From contig JAHWDD010000007.1 in assembly GCA_023897205.1 (NCBI GenBank), positions 3,100,001-3,164,000 on the forward strand: a DNA stretch of 64,000 nucleotides. The letters are read 5' to 3'. The notes beneath the pieces are model-generated. The model was not told the DNA's origin. It made no database searches and worked only from the letters and a program-made list of their open reading frames with translations. The DNA is from Exophiala sp. HKRS030 (Eukaryota; Ascomycota; Eurotiomycetes; Chaetothyriales; Herpotrichiellaceae). Below, piece by piece: positions 36,858-48,484 of the stretch (position 1 is its first letter; every line of letters starts with the position of its first letter). Made by a program: the position numbers and the translations under genes.

Positions 36858-38632
36858 ATGCGAAAGGTATTACTTCTCGTCTTCATTCACGGCTTCAAGG
36901 TACGTTGCAGACCCATTGCGGACACCACTGGACTACCGGGTTGGACTCGCTCTGCGAACTCGTACATACGTCTGACCTTGACCAACCTACTCTTAGGGAG
37001 GTGACGACACCTTTGGCACATTTCCTGAACATCTCAGGGCCCTGGTTAGCCATGCCTTACCAAACATCGATATCTTCGCGGTCACCTACCCAAAGTTCGA
37101 AACGAGAGGGGATCTAAAAGATTGTGTAGCTCGCTTTCAAGAATGGTACGTTGTTTGGACTGTTGCCAGCCATGCTCATCAACTTCTCACTGACTCGTCG
37201 GCCTGCTAGGCTTCAGAACAAGGTAATCGACCTCGAAGTCGCCCGCATGACTCCATCACCTACCATCGACCCAGCAGTCCACGTAATGCTCATAGGCCAT
37301 TCAATGGGTGGTATCGTGGCGGCAGAGACGTATCTTCTACTAGCGAATGAGCAGCCAATTCCTCCACAGTCCTCACGACATAATCCTGAAAAACCAAATT
37401 TCCCTTCCAACACTACTCTCAATTCCACAACATCTACCTTTCACCCAACGCCTTCATTTCCCAACGATTCTTCTCCCATACAATCCTTCATGTTCCCCCA
37501 TATACAAGGGATCTTAGCGTTCGACACTCCTTATCTCGGTCTCGCTCCAGGAATGGTTGCCCATAGTATAGAAGGTGGACATAAAGTAGTGGCAAACGCA
37601 TACAACACATACTCAGATGTCGCCTCCATGTTTGGTTGGGGATCGAAAACTGAACCCGCCATGAACGCTGCGGCTTCGTCTTCCGCAAACAAGGCCATCG
37701 GCGCTCTTCCTGCGCCGGCAGTCTCATCTACTGCAGATGCAGCAGCGACACCAAAGTGGCAATCATGGGGTAAATACGCCATGTTTGCAGGTGCAGCAGG
37801 TGCAGTCGTGGCTGGCGGCGCAGCAGCTTTGTACTCCCAGCGTGAAAAATTAAGTGCCGGATGGCAATGGGCCGGCGACCACCTTCTTTTCGTTGGTGAA
37901 TTGTTCAAACCAGAGTTCCTAAGGCGGCGAGTAGAAAACATGGAAGCGGCATGTCGGGAGAGAGGGACTGGCTGGGCCAACTTTTACACAAATCTCGGAA
38001 AGGGTGCTCGGGATGGTTATGGCATCACTGCAAGTTTGGCTGGCAAGGAGCGCACTTTTTGCAATCTGCCTGTACGGGTGAGCAAAGAAGGAAAGCAGAG
38101 ACAAGATCTTGTCGATGATGCGATTGATGTCATAGGTCAAGGGATGAAATGGACAAAAGCCGTCAATGACAAAGCAAAAGATGAAACAACAGCCCACGTT
38201 TCCATGTTTTTCCCACGAGATAATCCGGGCTTCTACGCACTGGGTGAGAAATCAAAGCAATGTTTGGAAGCATGGGTGGACCAAGGTTGGTACCAATCTA
38301 GCAGCGGACCAACACATCTGGGGAAAGATCAGGGCGTCACGCTCGGCGAGGTTGGCGACGGTTGGGAGAAGCCGGACTACGACGATGCTGGAGTCAAAGC
38401 CAAAGAGCGCGAGCGGGACCAGAGCTCGGACAACATGCATTTCGAAGCGGAAAACAACCTGCCGACAGGTTGGGAAGGAATTGACTCGCACCGACCTGAA
38501 AGCAATGACAATGTGGACGACGAGTATCGCATGAGAGATGCCGATGAGGAACTCGAGGATAGTGTCATTATCGAGAAGGCTGCCGATGGTCGCATACCTC
38601 TACCAAAATCGAGAGCAGATACTGGAGTATGA
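36858..38632 (+). CDS. Alpha/beta-hydrolase (lipase/PGAP1-like) fungal protein
   Basis: A predicted serine esterase or lipase conserved in filamentous fungi; substrate unknown. Three exons: 36858-36899, 36997-37145 and 37210-38632, with introns 36900-36996 (GTACGT..TTAG) and 37146-37209 (GTACGT..CTAG). Splicing gives MRKVLLLVFIHGFK/GGDDTFGTFPEHLRALVSH ... RFQEW/LQNKVIDLEVA, a coherent hydrolase N-terminus with the HG oxyanion loop. The nucleophile elbow is LIGHSMGG near residue 100, and the FDTPYLG segment follows. A hydrophobic Ala/Gly segment (KYAMFAGAAGAVVAGGAAALY, 21 residues, about 37770-37835) looks like a membrane anchor. The acidic C-terminal tail (from about 38430) is likely disordered. 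About 535 aa in all. The 14-codon first exon is supported by the oxyanion motif; a start further upstream cannot be excluded. Confidence 0.85.
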
Positions 38633-38995
38633 ACAAGGCACAAAGGACTGAAATGCACCATTAGAACTTGGAGGGCCAGCAGATATCAACCTATGAATTT
38701 TACAGCGTAGAAGGAGTCGAAGAGAACATACGACACCAGGGGCAGCTCTCCTCCATGAGCAAGAAGACCCGTTGACCGTATGCCTTGACAGTCACATCTA
38801 CCAACCAGTATATATGACGGCTGGCCATTAGATGAGGAAACGAAACCCTGACAACCATTGAAGCCGAGACCAGCAAGCAAGAGCACGGCAAAGACCCCTT
38901 TACCTATGCAAGGTACGAGCGCCATATCCTTTGAGCTTTCCAGCAGTATTTCAAACCGTCAGCCATACCTCCCAATTTCTACCAGCTGCTCGAGC

Positions 38996-39384
38996 CTATC
39001 CGGTGCCGCTGGTCTCCTCAGAACCCGGACCATGTGGCAGCCTCTGCTGTCCCTCGGCTTCCATGCCCTCACAACCGGTGACTTTGCCTGCAGCATTCTC
39101 CACTGTACCGAGGATTCCTGACTTGGACGGCGGCCCTGACGAAGACTGAGCCTGCGCGTCTTTCATTTCCTGAACTGCCTCGCTTTTCGTCTGTTCACCG
39201 GATTCGTAGCCAAGTGCGGATGAGACGGCTCCTTGGACGTACTGTGTCTTTGGGTTAGATTCAGAAGGGTTATATGATTCTGGTTGTGCGATTGATATGA
39301 TGAGGGGCGAGAAACAAAACACACCTTGACATGCCCACCGATGAGGGAGGCATCATTGGAGCCAGACGATTGTTCTGATGACAT
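38996..39384 (-). CDS. CsbD-like small protein (Hmp1-type)
   Basis: About 101 aa, resembling the fungal CsbD-like family that includes the Ustilago mismatch/cruciform-DNA binding protein Hmp1; in many fungi it is stress-linked, but its role is poorly defined. Two exons: 39384-39325 (MSSEQSSGSNDASLIGGHVK) and 39241-38996. The 83-nt intron has GTGTGT..ACAG ends and gives GGHVK/YVQGAVSSALGYESG. The conserved core GTVENAAGKVTGCEGMEAEG is present. The composition is hydrophilic, without signal peptide or membrane segment. It is convergent with the hydrolase gene. Confidence 0.8.
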
Positions 39385-39976
39385 GATTTCAGTTGTCGTA
39401 GTCAGTTCTGGGGACTTTCGATTGTTAATCTAGAAGGACGAAGTCGGACTGCAGGAATAACAGAGTAGACTCAAAGAGTAGAGGCACAATGATCACTATG
39501 TATAGCCTTCGACTTATCAGATGGGCCACTCACCACTGTCCCCATGACGCGCCGTGGCACCTGTAACTCTCGGCGATGATGTCACGAACACATTGTTCAC
39601 GCCAAAGAAAGCAAAGAGCATGCATATTTGTTTCTACGGTGGAGTAGACAAGACCAAACAGACGAGCGGAAAACTCCACGTGACCTATTGGGTTTCCCCA
39701 AGAATGGAATTACCGAGGCATGGATCGCGTAAAGTGATGATCTGACGCTTACAGCCTCAAGCATTGGACTCTGTATGCCACCTTTTCCACCCTTCAAAAC
39801 AGTCAGGAACTCCAGTTTTACGAGAACATCAGCGGAGTCAACACGACCATCGTTATGGGAAAACATCCAGATACTTGACGACAGTCCTACCCTGACATGG
39901 TTCTGGACTCACGGCCGATAAATTACCACCATCCCACTTTCCCCTCAAGCGTCCAATCACAAACAACCAATATATC
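39385..39976. other. Intergenic, divergent promoter
   Basis: About 590 bp between the divergent CsbD-like and thioesterase genes. No gene is seen and no clear TATA box was identified. Confidence 0.5.
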
Positions 39977-41298
39977 ATGACGCCGAAGTTCGATGTCGTC
40001 CTGGGCAAGAATGCCATCTCGTGGAAACGGCTGATGGCGCTGAAAGCGACGGGCGACGATACGTTTGAGTCATTGACGCCAGCTTGGCCTCCGGCGCCGT
40101 TCACCAGGACATTTGGAGGCCATGTCTACGCGCAGGCTGTTTATGCCGCTAGCAAGACTGTTGGCGATGGTTTAGTCGTGCATGTAAGTTGGACTATCGT
40201 TCCTTGGTCCTGTGCCATTTCCTTGAGCAGCATATTTATCTCCTCTCCATATGTCCCAATGTTGCCTGGACCCACAGGCTGGACAGATATCTATAAGTAT
40301 AGCCCACTAACACAACGAGCCATTACACAGCAAGTCAGCGGCTACTTCATCCTGCCCGGCGAAGTCGACACGCCATTTGAATACCGGGTCCGAAGGGTTC
40401 GCGACGGGGGCATCTACAGCCTCCGCACGGTAGACGTGTACCAAGCGACTGAGACAGCCGGGTCCGGCGAATCACCCTGCTTTGTGGCGACTGTATCCTT
40501 CAAGCGGCCCGAGAAACAAAGTCGCAAATGGCGCGAGTTCCGGCACCAGCATGTCCCGCGCGACCATATCCGGCGCACCTACGACAGCGTGCTGAGGGGA
40601 AAGAACTGCGACCAGCATCCGCTGGCGCCAGGTGCGGATGCCCTGTGGTGGGAGGAGGAGGAGCGCGATGCCTGGGAGGTCGCAGCTGCGGCATTCCCGG
40701 GGTGGAGACTAGGAAGGTCGATATGCGTGCCTACAATGGCGTGGTGGAGGAGGGTGGTGGAAAGGACGGCGAGGGGACAACCAGGTGGCGGCAGTTACTC
40801 TTCTATCGGATTATTCTCGATGAAGACGACGTAGGGGAGAAGCAAGGCAAAGAAGTCGATTTGAATCTCCACGCTGCAGCACATCTATACGCATCAGATC
40901 GGAATTCGCTGTTCATGATCCAACATGCGGCGGGATACCAACGCGTGCGCACAACCATGGCATCGCTATCACATACGGTCGTCTTCCACGGCCTGGCCGA
41001 CTCGTTGCGCATGACCGACGACCCAGGCGTGCCCAAGTGGTTCGTGCAGGAGGCGTGGACCACGCACAGCGGCGACAAGCGTGGCTGTCATAACAGTTAT
41101 CTGTGGGATTTCGAGGGCGGGAACGTCCTCGCCACGACGATCCAGGATGGCATGTTGAGATTTCCTATTCCGCCAACAGATGCGCAGGGACCAGCTGGTG
41201 GGAGCTTGAGGATAGAAGAGAGTGCAACTGGAGGAGGGTCCCGTCATGATGGAGACAAAGACAGAGGAGGTGATGCATCATCAAAGAGCAAACTTTAG
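39977..41298 (+). CDS. TesB-type acyl-CoA thioesterase (one frameshift)
   Basis: Double hot-dog acyl-CoA thioesterase that hydrolyses acyl-CoA to acid and CoA, often peroxisomal in fungi. Start at 39977 (ATATCATGACG). The N-terminal hot-dog has FGGHVYAQAVYAASKTV and SGYFILPGEVDTPFEYRV; the C-terminal one has SLSHTVVFH, KWFVQEAWTTHSGDKRGC and QDGMLRF. An intron from 40184 (GTAAGT) to 40330 (CACTAAC branch, ACAG) joins VVH to QVSGYF; it is 147 nt, a multiple of three with no stop, so its retention would go unnoticed in frame. The frame breaks at GGGG 40699-40702: one more G turns FPGWRLG into FPGVETRKVDMRAYN, which fits the family. The C-terminus ends SSKSKL; the terminal SKL is a canonical peroxisomal targeting signal. 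Confidence 0.86.
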
Positions 41299-42028
41299 AA
41301 TGGTTTGTATCATTATTAACAATATTCCGTGCCATAGCGTGCGTGCATCCATCTGTGTGCGTTTCATCCGGGCGCTCATACGAAGAGACATTTGTTCTGG
41401 CTCCTGGCGTCCCGCTGGCGGTTTTTTACGCGTGAAGAGCTCGAGAACCCTGTGTTCTCATCCTCAGCGGACCATGATCACATCCACGGCTATCGCCAAT
41501 CCAGTGGCGATGAAACCTCTAGCAGAGAGACTTGCCTGAAAGTCATATCTTGCCCCAGTCAGGTATCCAAGCCATCAGATATGCCATCCCTCCCATACTC
41601 CAACAATTCCTCAAACCACCAAGTCCCTTCATCCGTTCATTCTGGCCTGCTTCCGCTCACAATTTACTTATTGATACATAGGGCCCATTTTCTTCATCCT
41701 GTCCCTCTCTCTTTCTCGCCGCAGGGCCCATCATGTCGTCGCTGGGCTCAATCGATGGCCGTCCTTGGTCATTTCTTCGTGAAACCAAACAACAACGGGG
41801 AACAAAAAAGACGCAGCATTTACGCCGGGGTATACCATTGTTTTTCCGTGTATTAAGTGATAAACTGAAAATGATGGAGCTTTTTTTCGATAAAAAGTGG
41901 CCTCTGGCAAAATAATGCTGGTGGATGGTGTTGGGCTAATTTCTCGATTTAGACGAGATTCCATCTAGGAGTGTTGCCCGAATACTGGCGTAACGGCTGA
42001 GGAGAAGCGAATATGACAAACCAAATGG
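41299..42028. other. Convergent intergenic region, 0.73 kb
   Basis: Between the thioesterase and the GPI-protein gene (convergent). Nothing recognisable; probably two 3' UTRs. Confidence 0.5.
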
Positions 42029-42775
42029 TCATCGCAGGACAAACAATGTCAGATAAACGGCGAAGGCAAGCAGTTGTGGGTTGCAAAGAGACATGGTCTG
42101 ACCCGCCGCACTTGATTCAGGCACGGGATCAAATGGACTGCCTCCTCCCCCGGCATTCCCCATGGCTGATTGATACGCTGCACTTCTTGTCGATGCTACA
42201 GTTGAGGTAGCGCTGTCGGCGGCATTACTGGTACTAGAGGACGTCGAGGTGGTTGTGGCCGCGGACGTCGTTTGTGTAGTGCTTTCGGACGAGGAGGATG
42301 TGGAAGTCGTTGCTGAGGCTGAAGATGAAGAGGTTGATGTGATTGTATTCGATCCTGAGGACGAAGATGCTTGGGTCGCGGTCGTGGTTGTTCCACTTGC
42401 ACTTGATCTTGAAGCCGTGCTGGCGCTCGTTGTAAGCCCTGCCTGGCCGCACAGAAATGTCACTCCATTCCCCTGGAAGAACTTGCCGAGCAATGATCCC
42501 GCATCCGCCGAGTCCCTAATACAAGCTCGTTGGATCACAGTTTGTGCGCTCTGGATGTTCGCGCGGCAGGTCGCCGAACAAGTTCCTGTCCCGCCAATCC
42601 CCGCCAGATCAGCGTAGTTGCAGTCATTGACTGGTGTTTCGTAGGCTGTTGTGCATGAATTCGAGAATCCGATGATCAGTTGGATCTTGGGGAATTCGAT
42701 GGTTGCCTTGGATAGTCGGGCAAAGATCAAGAGAAATGCGATAATCGCAGAGTGACGTATGATCCGAAACACCAT
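42029..42775 (-). CDS. GPI-anchored Ser/Thr-rich cell-wall protein
   Basis: 248 aa from the ATG at 42775 (CATCATGGTG); a longer open frame reaches 42928 but would hide the signal peptide. The N-terminus MVFRIIRHSAIIAFLLIFARLSKA is a secretion signal (described by its ends MVFR and LSKA). A six-cysteine domain follows (SNSC..NDC..GTC..ATC..RAC..FLC), a spacing common in small secreted proteins of Pezizomycotina. Then comes a long Ser/Thr/Ala region that is likely heavily O-glycosylated, and a C-terminal hydrophobic tail (LLAFAVYLTLFVLR) behind small residues (SSAAG), the classical GPI-attachment arrangement. It probably sits at the plasma membrane or wall. Ligand unknown. Confidence 0.82.
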   Translation of the reverse strand: MVFRIIRHSAIIAFLLIFARLSKATIEFPKIQLIIGFSNSCTTAYETPVNDCNYADLAGIGGTGTCSATCRANIQSAQTVIQRACIRDSADAGSLLGKFFQGNGVTFLCGQAGLTTSASTASRSSASGTTTTATQASSSSGSNTITSTSSSSASATTSTSSSSESTTQTTSAATTTSTSSSTSNAADSATSTVASTRSAAYQSAMGNAGGGGSPFDPVPESSAAGQTMSLCNPQLLAFAVYLTLFVLR

Positions 42776-44578
42776 GATGTCTGTGTCGAGTTCCAAATCG
42801 TCTTGAGTCGCTGAAATGAAGAATACACTTCGAGTGAATTCAGGACGAGTGTTTATTTGTTTGGGGGTGCGGCAAGACTGCGTGAAGTCCCTCAGGTGTC
42901 GTCGAATTCTGATGGTCGATTCTTGCAAAGGCCCGTCTTGGATTTTCCCTTCACCGATGCGACATGATCTTCGTAAACACTGCGAGCGTCGTAGCTATAC
43001 CCGTCCCCCAGCTACTCTTTGGAAATTCCGCTTGCTTCTCTTTGATACTTGAGCCTCAACTGATTCAGCACGTCCACTGCCCAGCCAAGATTCGTCACGG
43101 CCAATGTACCAGAATGTTCGATCCGCTGCGTTTCCTCGTCGATGCCGAATGTTTTGTCCCTGGGTCTTCCCTCCTCCTACAACAACCAAATATCACTCAG
43201 CAATTGGCTCCCACAGGTGGAGAAAGATGTCGGACACGATTGAGCCGGGGAAAGTGGGATCTTCAATGAGCTACGTCAGTTCGGCGATGATGTTGCAAGT
43301 GAACGAGCATACGGCTCAATCAGGCATCAGGTGCCACTGTGCTTGTTGACACGAGACTAATCGGTGTTGATCGCAATCAAAACCGCGTATCGTCTAGTCG
43401 GAATTCAGAGGTGGATCGTCGGCTGCTGATCGACAAGGCAATCAAAATTTCGTGGTCTGAAACAGAGGCAGAAGGGAAAATTCGAATTGAATATGTCGAG
43501 TCGTATATTGTGCTGCCAGAGCTGGAATTGTTGTGATAATGGTTGAAGATGATGTTGCGTGTCCCAGATCTTGATTTCTGAACCGCCGGGGCTCGGGACG
43601 GGATTTCAGTTGAGAAGAAAAGACAAGACGGTGGAGGCCCGGGGTCCCTTCATGAGGAATCCGAACATGTGCAGTGAGAGTACATCTCTGTGACAAATTA
43701 CGGAGTCGACACAGCAACCCGGCATATTGTACGAGTTGTTCACAAACCAGAAACAGGGAGAGGGGTGGGTGGTGAGGAGGGTGGTGAGGCCACTACCAAT
43801 CTAGACATCAGCCAACATCCTGAAAATCGTTCCGTACTGTTCCTAGCACCAGCGCAATAGGATCGTCCACCAAGGAAACGAATACCTGGGCTGTGCATGA
43901 TGATTGATTGGGCATGGTCAAACCGGCGGTTACAGAGCAAGCGAAAGAATCCGACTCGCTCTGCAGAGATCTAAAGCATGATGCGACACTTTGGAACACC
44001 CTGCGTTCAATCAAGAGTAAGGCTCTTTGCAAGGCTTCCGCCCAAAGACGGTAACAAAGACTCACCACAGGAGGAGAATGGACGGAGAGTGATGCATATG
44101 ATGTGTGATCGACAGGGGTACAAGGGTTATTGATTGGCTTTGATTGGAATCTCGGCGTGTCAGAGATCTTGACGTTTCATCCTTAGCCGACAGGGGTTGA
44201 TCTTCAGCTCCAGAGCCAACCCTCACGGCTTTGATGTGCTCATTCAGTCATGGTAGAGAACAGCCATGCAATTACTGGACGACTGGATCGCATATACAGT
44301 ACTTCCAAGATGTTGATTTATCGAGGGAGAGGTTGAATCAGATATCGTGATATTCGTACACCATATTTTCAACCGACACGAGAGCAACTCAAAAGATTGG
44401 CAACTTGAAGAAACAGAGTTCGGCTTTCTGAACCTCCGGCACTCTTACAGCACACAAGGATGTTTCATACTCTCAAGTGTGACTCGTCTCGAAATATGGC
44501 CAGCGTCCTCCGACAGTCCTTGGTGGCGAGATGGGAATCAGCCACGGTTCTCCCATCCACACCATGTTATCACTGTCT
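42776..44578. other. Noncoding stretch, 1.8 kb
   Basis: No supported gene. Short open frames on both strands, for example 43808-44068 on the minus strand, have ordinary-looking composition but match nothing I know. The first part is the promoter of the GPI-protein gene. Confidence 0.45.
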
Positions 44579-45835
44579 TCAAGGGACCAAGACACATCGA
44601 AACCTAACATTTCCCTCGCGCAATTGTTGAAGAGCTTCATTGGCCTTGTCATGTGGGAATGTCTCTACCATGCAGTTCACACCGTAAAGACATGCGAACC
44701 TGATGGCCTCCTCACTGTCTAGAGAGTGACCACAAAGCCACGCCTGAATGCTCAGAGCCTTTGAATCATGACTGTCGTGTTAAGCTCACCCGGGCCTGTT
44801 GCGGCAACGACGATCACTTCTCCCAATGATTGGAGTCCTTCTAGGAGTGTCTGAATATCTGCTGTCTTTGGTCCAGGCAAGAGGACAGCACTCGCATCAC
44901 CTAATTGCTGAAGTTAAGCCCCAATATCACCTTTTGACGCATCGATGTAATCATGGGCATCTAGTTTGACGGCAAGGTCCCTTTTGGCAGAGAGCCCGAA
45001 GGGATCGCAACGGTTCGATATCCCATTTTTCTCGTGTACCGCAAAACCAGATGTCCAAGCGCGCCCACCCCGTGAACTGCCACGGTCGTGCCAGGTAGAA
45101 TGTTCTGCTAACGGAGAGCTATCAAATTTGAGCTTCGAATCCCACTCGCCAGGTTATGTGGAACTTACTGTTGAATACAGTAACTCCTGCACACAAAAAC
45201 GGAGCATAGGCCACGGGATCGACATCCTTTGGGATGGAAACGGCTGCTTCTCTGCGAAGCACCATGTATTCGCCATGTGTTCCGCTCCTGCTGAGTCCAT
45301 TAATCTGCGCTACGTCGCACATCTGGAACAAGCCCCTCCGGCACGACTGGCAGTGGCCTGATATGGGGACTTGTCAGAACGAGGAGACAGCCTTGGCTTG
45401 ATCGGTTTGAAGGACTTACCACAATCTGAATTTCATCGAAAACCCGGTGTCAGCGAAAGCGATCCTGTCGTGATCCATACGAAAGATGGCAGTGAAAGTC
45501 CAACAGACGAACTGCAGCTTTACTAGAGGGGAGCAACTGTATGACAAGATCAACTCACGCCTAGCATGCCATACGCCACCTACCCGATCGCCAATGTTCC
45601 GACGATCTTCACCTTCACCGACTGCGACAACCTCACCGATCGCTTCATGGCCAGGAACAATTGGAAACGAATTTCCAAACACACCTGCCTGAATCAAGAT
45701 TTGACGAGAGGTTGAAGCACTCACCTCTCCTCTTCCCGGCAAGTCAAGCCGAATCTTCTTAATTACAAGCGGTCCACCAGCTTCTTCGAAGACTGCGACC
45801 TTGTGTTCTGTCTGCAACTTGGCAGTCACTTTCAA
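44579..45835 (-). pseudogene. Decayed zinc-dependent alcohol dehydrogenase (MDR family)
   Basis: Reading leftwards on the minus strand, segments of a medium-chain alcohol dehydrogenase appear in order: KVAVFEEAGGPLVIKKI (about 45810), FPIVPGHEAIGEVVAVGEGE and GDRVGGVWH (about 45660-45570), CQSCRRGLFQMCDVAQING (about 45350), GEYMVLRREAAVSIP, LPGTTVAVHGVGALGHL (about 45080), then AWLCGHSLDSEEAI and VETFPHDKANEALQQL, ending at TGA 44579-44581. The piece carrying the catalytic zinc cysteine (usually GVCHSD) is absent between GRGEV and QAGVFG. There is an in-frame TAA at LQQLGD, frame changes around IPSGS and TVMIQ, and no ATG in frame at the start. Possible introns remain (GTAAGT near 45170 and 45420). 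This is a relic, not a working enzyme. Confidence 0.8.
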
Positions 45836-47027
45836 TGTTGCGTAAGCTGAGGCTTCGAGACTGAGCCTTGCTTGCGCTTCGGTAGGGCAGATTGATCATG
45901 TAAAACGGAGAGACCGACAGACTCTTTCGCATAAAGACTGGCATATCTCAGGGTTTTAATAGGCTCTCAATTAGCACTGTCTGTGACACCTTCGACTAAT
46001 TCCAAGGCCTGTTTCTGTTACGATCTGGCGGAAGGCTCTAATCTGTGACCACAACTCGGCTGCTAATTTTCATCTAAGATGCATACCTTCAGGTAAGTCC
46101 TCTCACGCCGTCGCAGAATCAATGGCCAATACGGCCGAGTCTCGATCGGTGCACGTATCTTAACCTCAACCTTCTTTTTTTTTAGCTGAGATTGCTTGGA
46201 AATTAAGTATAGATTGTCCAAGTCTCGCTCGAGCAGCTTGATAAACATTCTTCTGACAGTCGAACTAGCTTGAACATTGCGCATGGAGAGACTCGCCTGG
46301 TACCAGGCCCAAATAGTACAGTATCGCTGTCGCATGACCTCACTGTCAACCACTTGAATTTCCTCGAATCTGATGAAATCATGGAAACAAGGCTAAACAT
46401 GGTCCTCTCGTAGGCCCACACCACCCTATCCCCCAGGAGGCGGGCAATCTCCGACGCAGGGTCATTACAACATTGTACAGATAATATGTGTCTAGGTAGG
46501 GTACTGGCATTATCTCCAGGCCATCGTGAAGCCATTCCTCGGGTCAATATAATCATCGCTTGCATTTCGCTTGATCTAAGTGGCTTGGTTGACTTATGTT
46601 TCGATCTTCCCTCGTCCCTGGTTGAGAGTCGCTTGAGCTGCGACCCTCTCACTCTCTATGAGCACCTGCTACATAGATAATGCCCTAGACTTGAACGTGG
46701 AATGTAGTATCGTGGATGAGAGGCGAGGGATCTTCGGGCCACTGTTGTGTCGAAAGGGAGCCAGGGGTCTGTGCCAACAGTGGAAAACTTGGTACATAAT
46801 CTGGGTCTATCCAACGAAACATGATGTCCCAAGGCGGCTCCTAGAGCGCATTCTCTCGCTGTTGGCATATTCTATGTGAGACAGGGGCTGGAACTCGAAG
46901 ACTTCAACACTGGCCATATCCTTCCTCATGCCTACATTGCAAATCGTCTAAAATCTTGTCCTGATATTTGCCACGCCGCTCAGACAATGAACTGACTCCC
47001 GTGCAGCTGCAAAATGGCTCTGACGGC
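45836..47027. other. Noncoding or decayed stretch, 1.2 kb
   Basis: No recognised gene. Two minus-strand open frames, 46203-46652 and 46063-46353, read as one protein if joined by a one-base shift (LGDRVVWAYERTMFSLVSM then VVDSEVMRQRYCTIWAWYQ), but I do not know the family. A nine-T run lies near 46172. It may be part of the same decayed area as the alcohol dehydrogenase relic. Confidence 0.35.
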
Positions 47028-48484
47028 TCACAGCAGGGCGGCTCGTGGGATCAACATTGCCCATTCTCCATTGAGATCCTCCACCGTCAAAGTCCATTCA
47101 TTCTCTTCAAGCTCGACCTCGAATTCGCCGAGTCCTGATGTGATGAATGTGTTTGTAGTAGGATCTAGTTTGCCAATCACTCCTTGGCTTACATCGGCCA
47201 GCGCTTTGACCTGTTCACTGTAGAAGTAATCGATCTTGACAGTATCAGTAGCAGGGTTCGTCGCTGCAGCTGTGGTAACCTGGAAAGTGGTGGGGTCTAC
47301 GAAGAGGAAACCGGTGGGAGGGCTAGCCCGGTTGGCATTTTGCCTCACAGTTATGGCGTTCGCAGCTGTGCCATTGTACTCGACCTCAAATGCTCCGGCG
47401 GCCTTTACCTCAGAAAAATTGACATGTCAGCTTTGAATTCAACGTGTGCAACGAATCGAATGCTCTAGGGAAAGGTGAGCAACTCACGTTACCAGGGAAA
47501 AGGATGTCTGTTTTGACGTTGCCACCAGTGACGGCTGTCGGCGTGCCAAAGGTGCCATTCACAAGGACTTCCTCCTCAGTTGCTTCTCCAGTGGCAGCTG
47601 CAGCAACTGCACCTGCTTGGGGAATGAAGATACCCCATTCTCCGTTTATGTCAGCCACCTTAAGAGTTAACTCGTTTTCATCAGCTTCAAATTCGAGCTC
47701 GCCCAAAGCTGGGTCAATAACGAACGAGCAACCATTGGCTGATAGTTTGCCGACCTGGGTTTGAGCGAGGTTCAACGCCGCAACAGCAGGATCTATACGG
47801 TGAGTAAGTATCTGAATACTTCGAGCAGAGTCGTTACTTACTGGTAACATCGAAAAAGTAGTCAACCTTCGATAATGTCAATCCCGAGCCACCTTCAGCA
47901 ATGTTGATAATGAAAGAGGAAGGCTCCACCGCCACAAAGCCTGCGGGAGGGGAGGCAGGAGACTTGTTCTCGGTGACAGTCAGGGTGCGAGGATCTGGAT
48001 TCTGGAATTCAACCTCGAAAAATCCAATGGCCTAAGCACATTCAGATCAGTACCGCGTCATGTAGACAATGAAATCATGATCTGAGCAACTCACTGATGG
48101 CGGATAGAAGATATCAGTCTTTATATCCCCTCCACCCAAAGCCACAGCTTGGCCAAATGTGGCATTGAGTTCAAGCTCTTGCTCTGCTGCGCCAACTTCC
48201 CCAACCGCCGCTGCAGCAACTGGTGGAGGTGCTGCACAGGAATCGGCAGTGGAAGCGTTGGCAGCGGCAACAGAAGCAGCGGGAGCGGTAGTCCCAGCTC
48301 TTTTATTGTAGCTCTTTGCCTCCCGTCTACGTACAATCGACGGATCTGCAATGGCATAGTCCAATGGCAGACTCAGGGAAGAGGACCGTTTGATGTTGAC
48401 AAGCCCTGATATCGGACCATTTGAGGTGGGAGCGGCCAGTAATCCGGAGATTTGAGCCAATAGCAGAAAAGGGGTGAGCAACAT
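47028..48484 (-). CDS. Secreted protein with two internal repeats, family unknown
   Basis: Four exons on the minus strand: 48484-48095, 48031-47842, 47792-47488 and 47402-47028, with introns of 63, 49 and 85 nt, all GT..AG; 419 aa. Signal peptide MLLTPFLLLAQISGLLA, then a propeptide-like region with dibasic Kex2-type sites (VNIKR, SIVRR, SYNKR). Two tandem domains of about 150 aa follow. Domain 1: NATFGQAVALGGGDIKTDIF, AIGFFEVEF, KSPASPPAGFVAVEP, KVDYFF, ELEFEADENELTLKVADING. Domain 2: NGTFGTPTAVTGGNVKTDIL, AAGAFEVEY, NRASPPTGFLFVDP, KIDYFY, EFEVELEENEWTLTVEDLNG. Introns 1 and 3 fall at the same point (before FEVE) in both repeats and in the same phase. No membrane anchor. I do not recognise the family; extracellular function unknown. 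Confidence 0.78.

Noticed and set aside
43808..44068. Minus-strand frame as a transcription-factor tail
   Set aside because: No zinc cluster or other diagnostic motif nearby.
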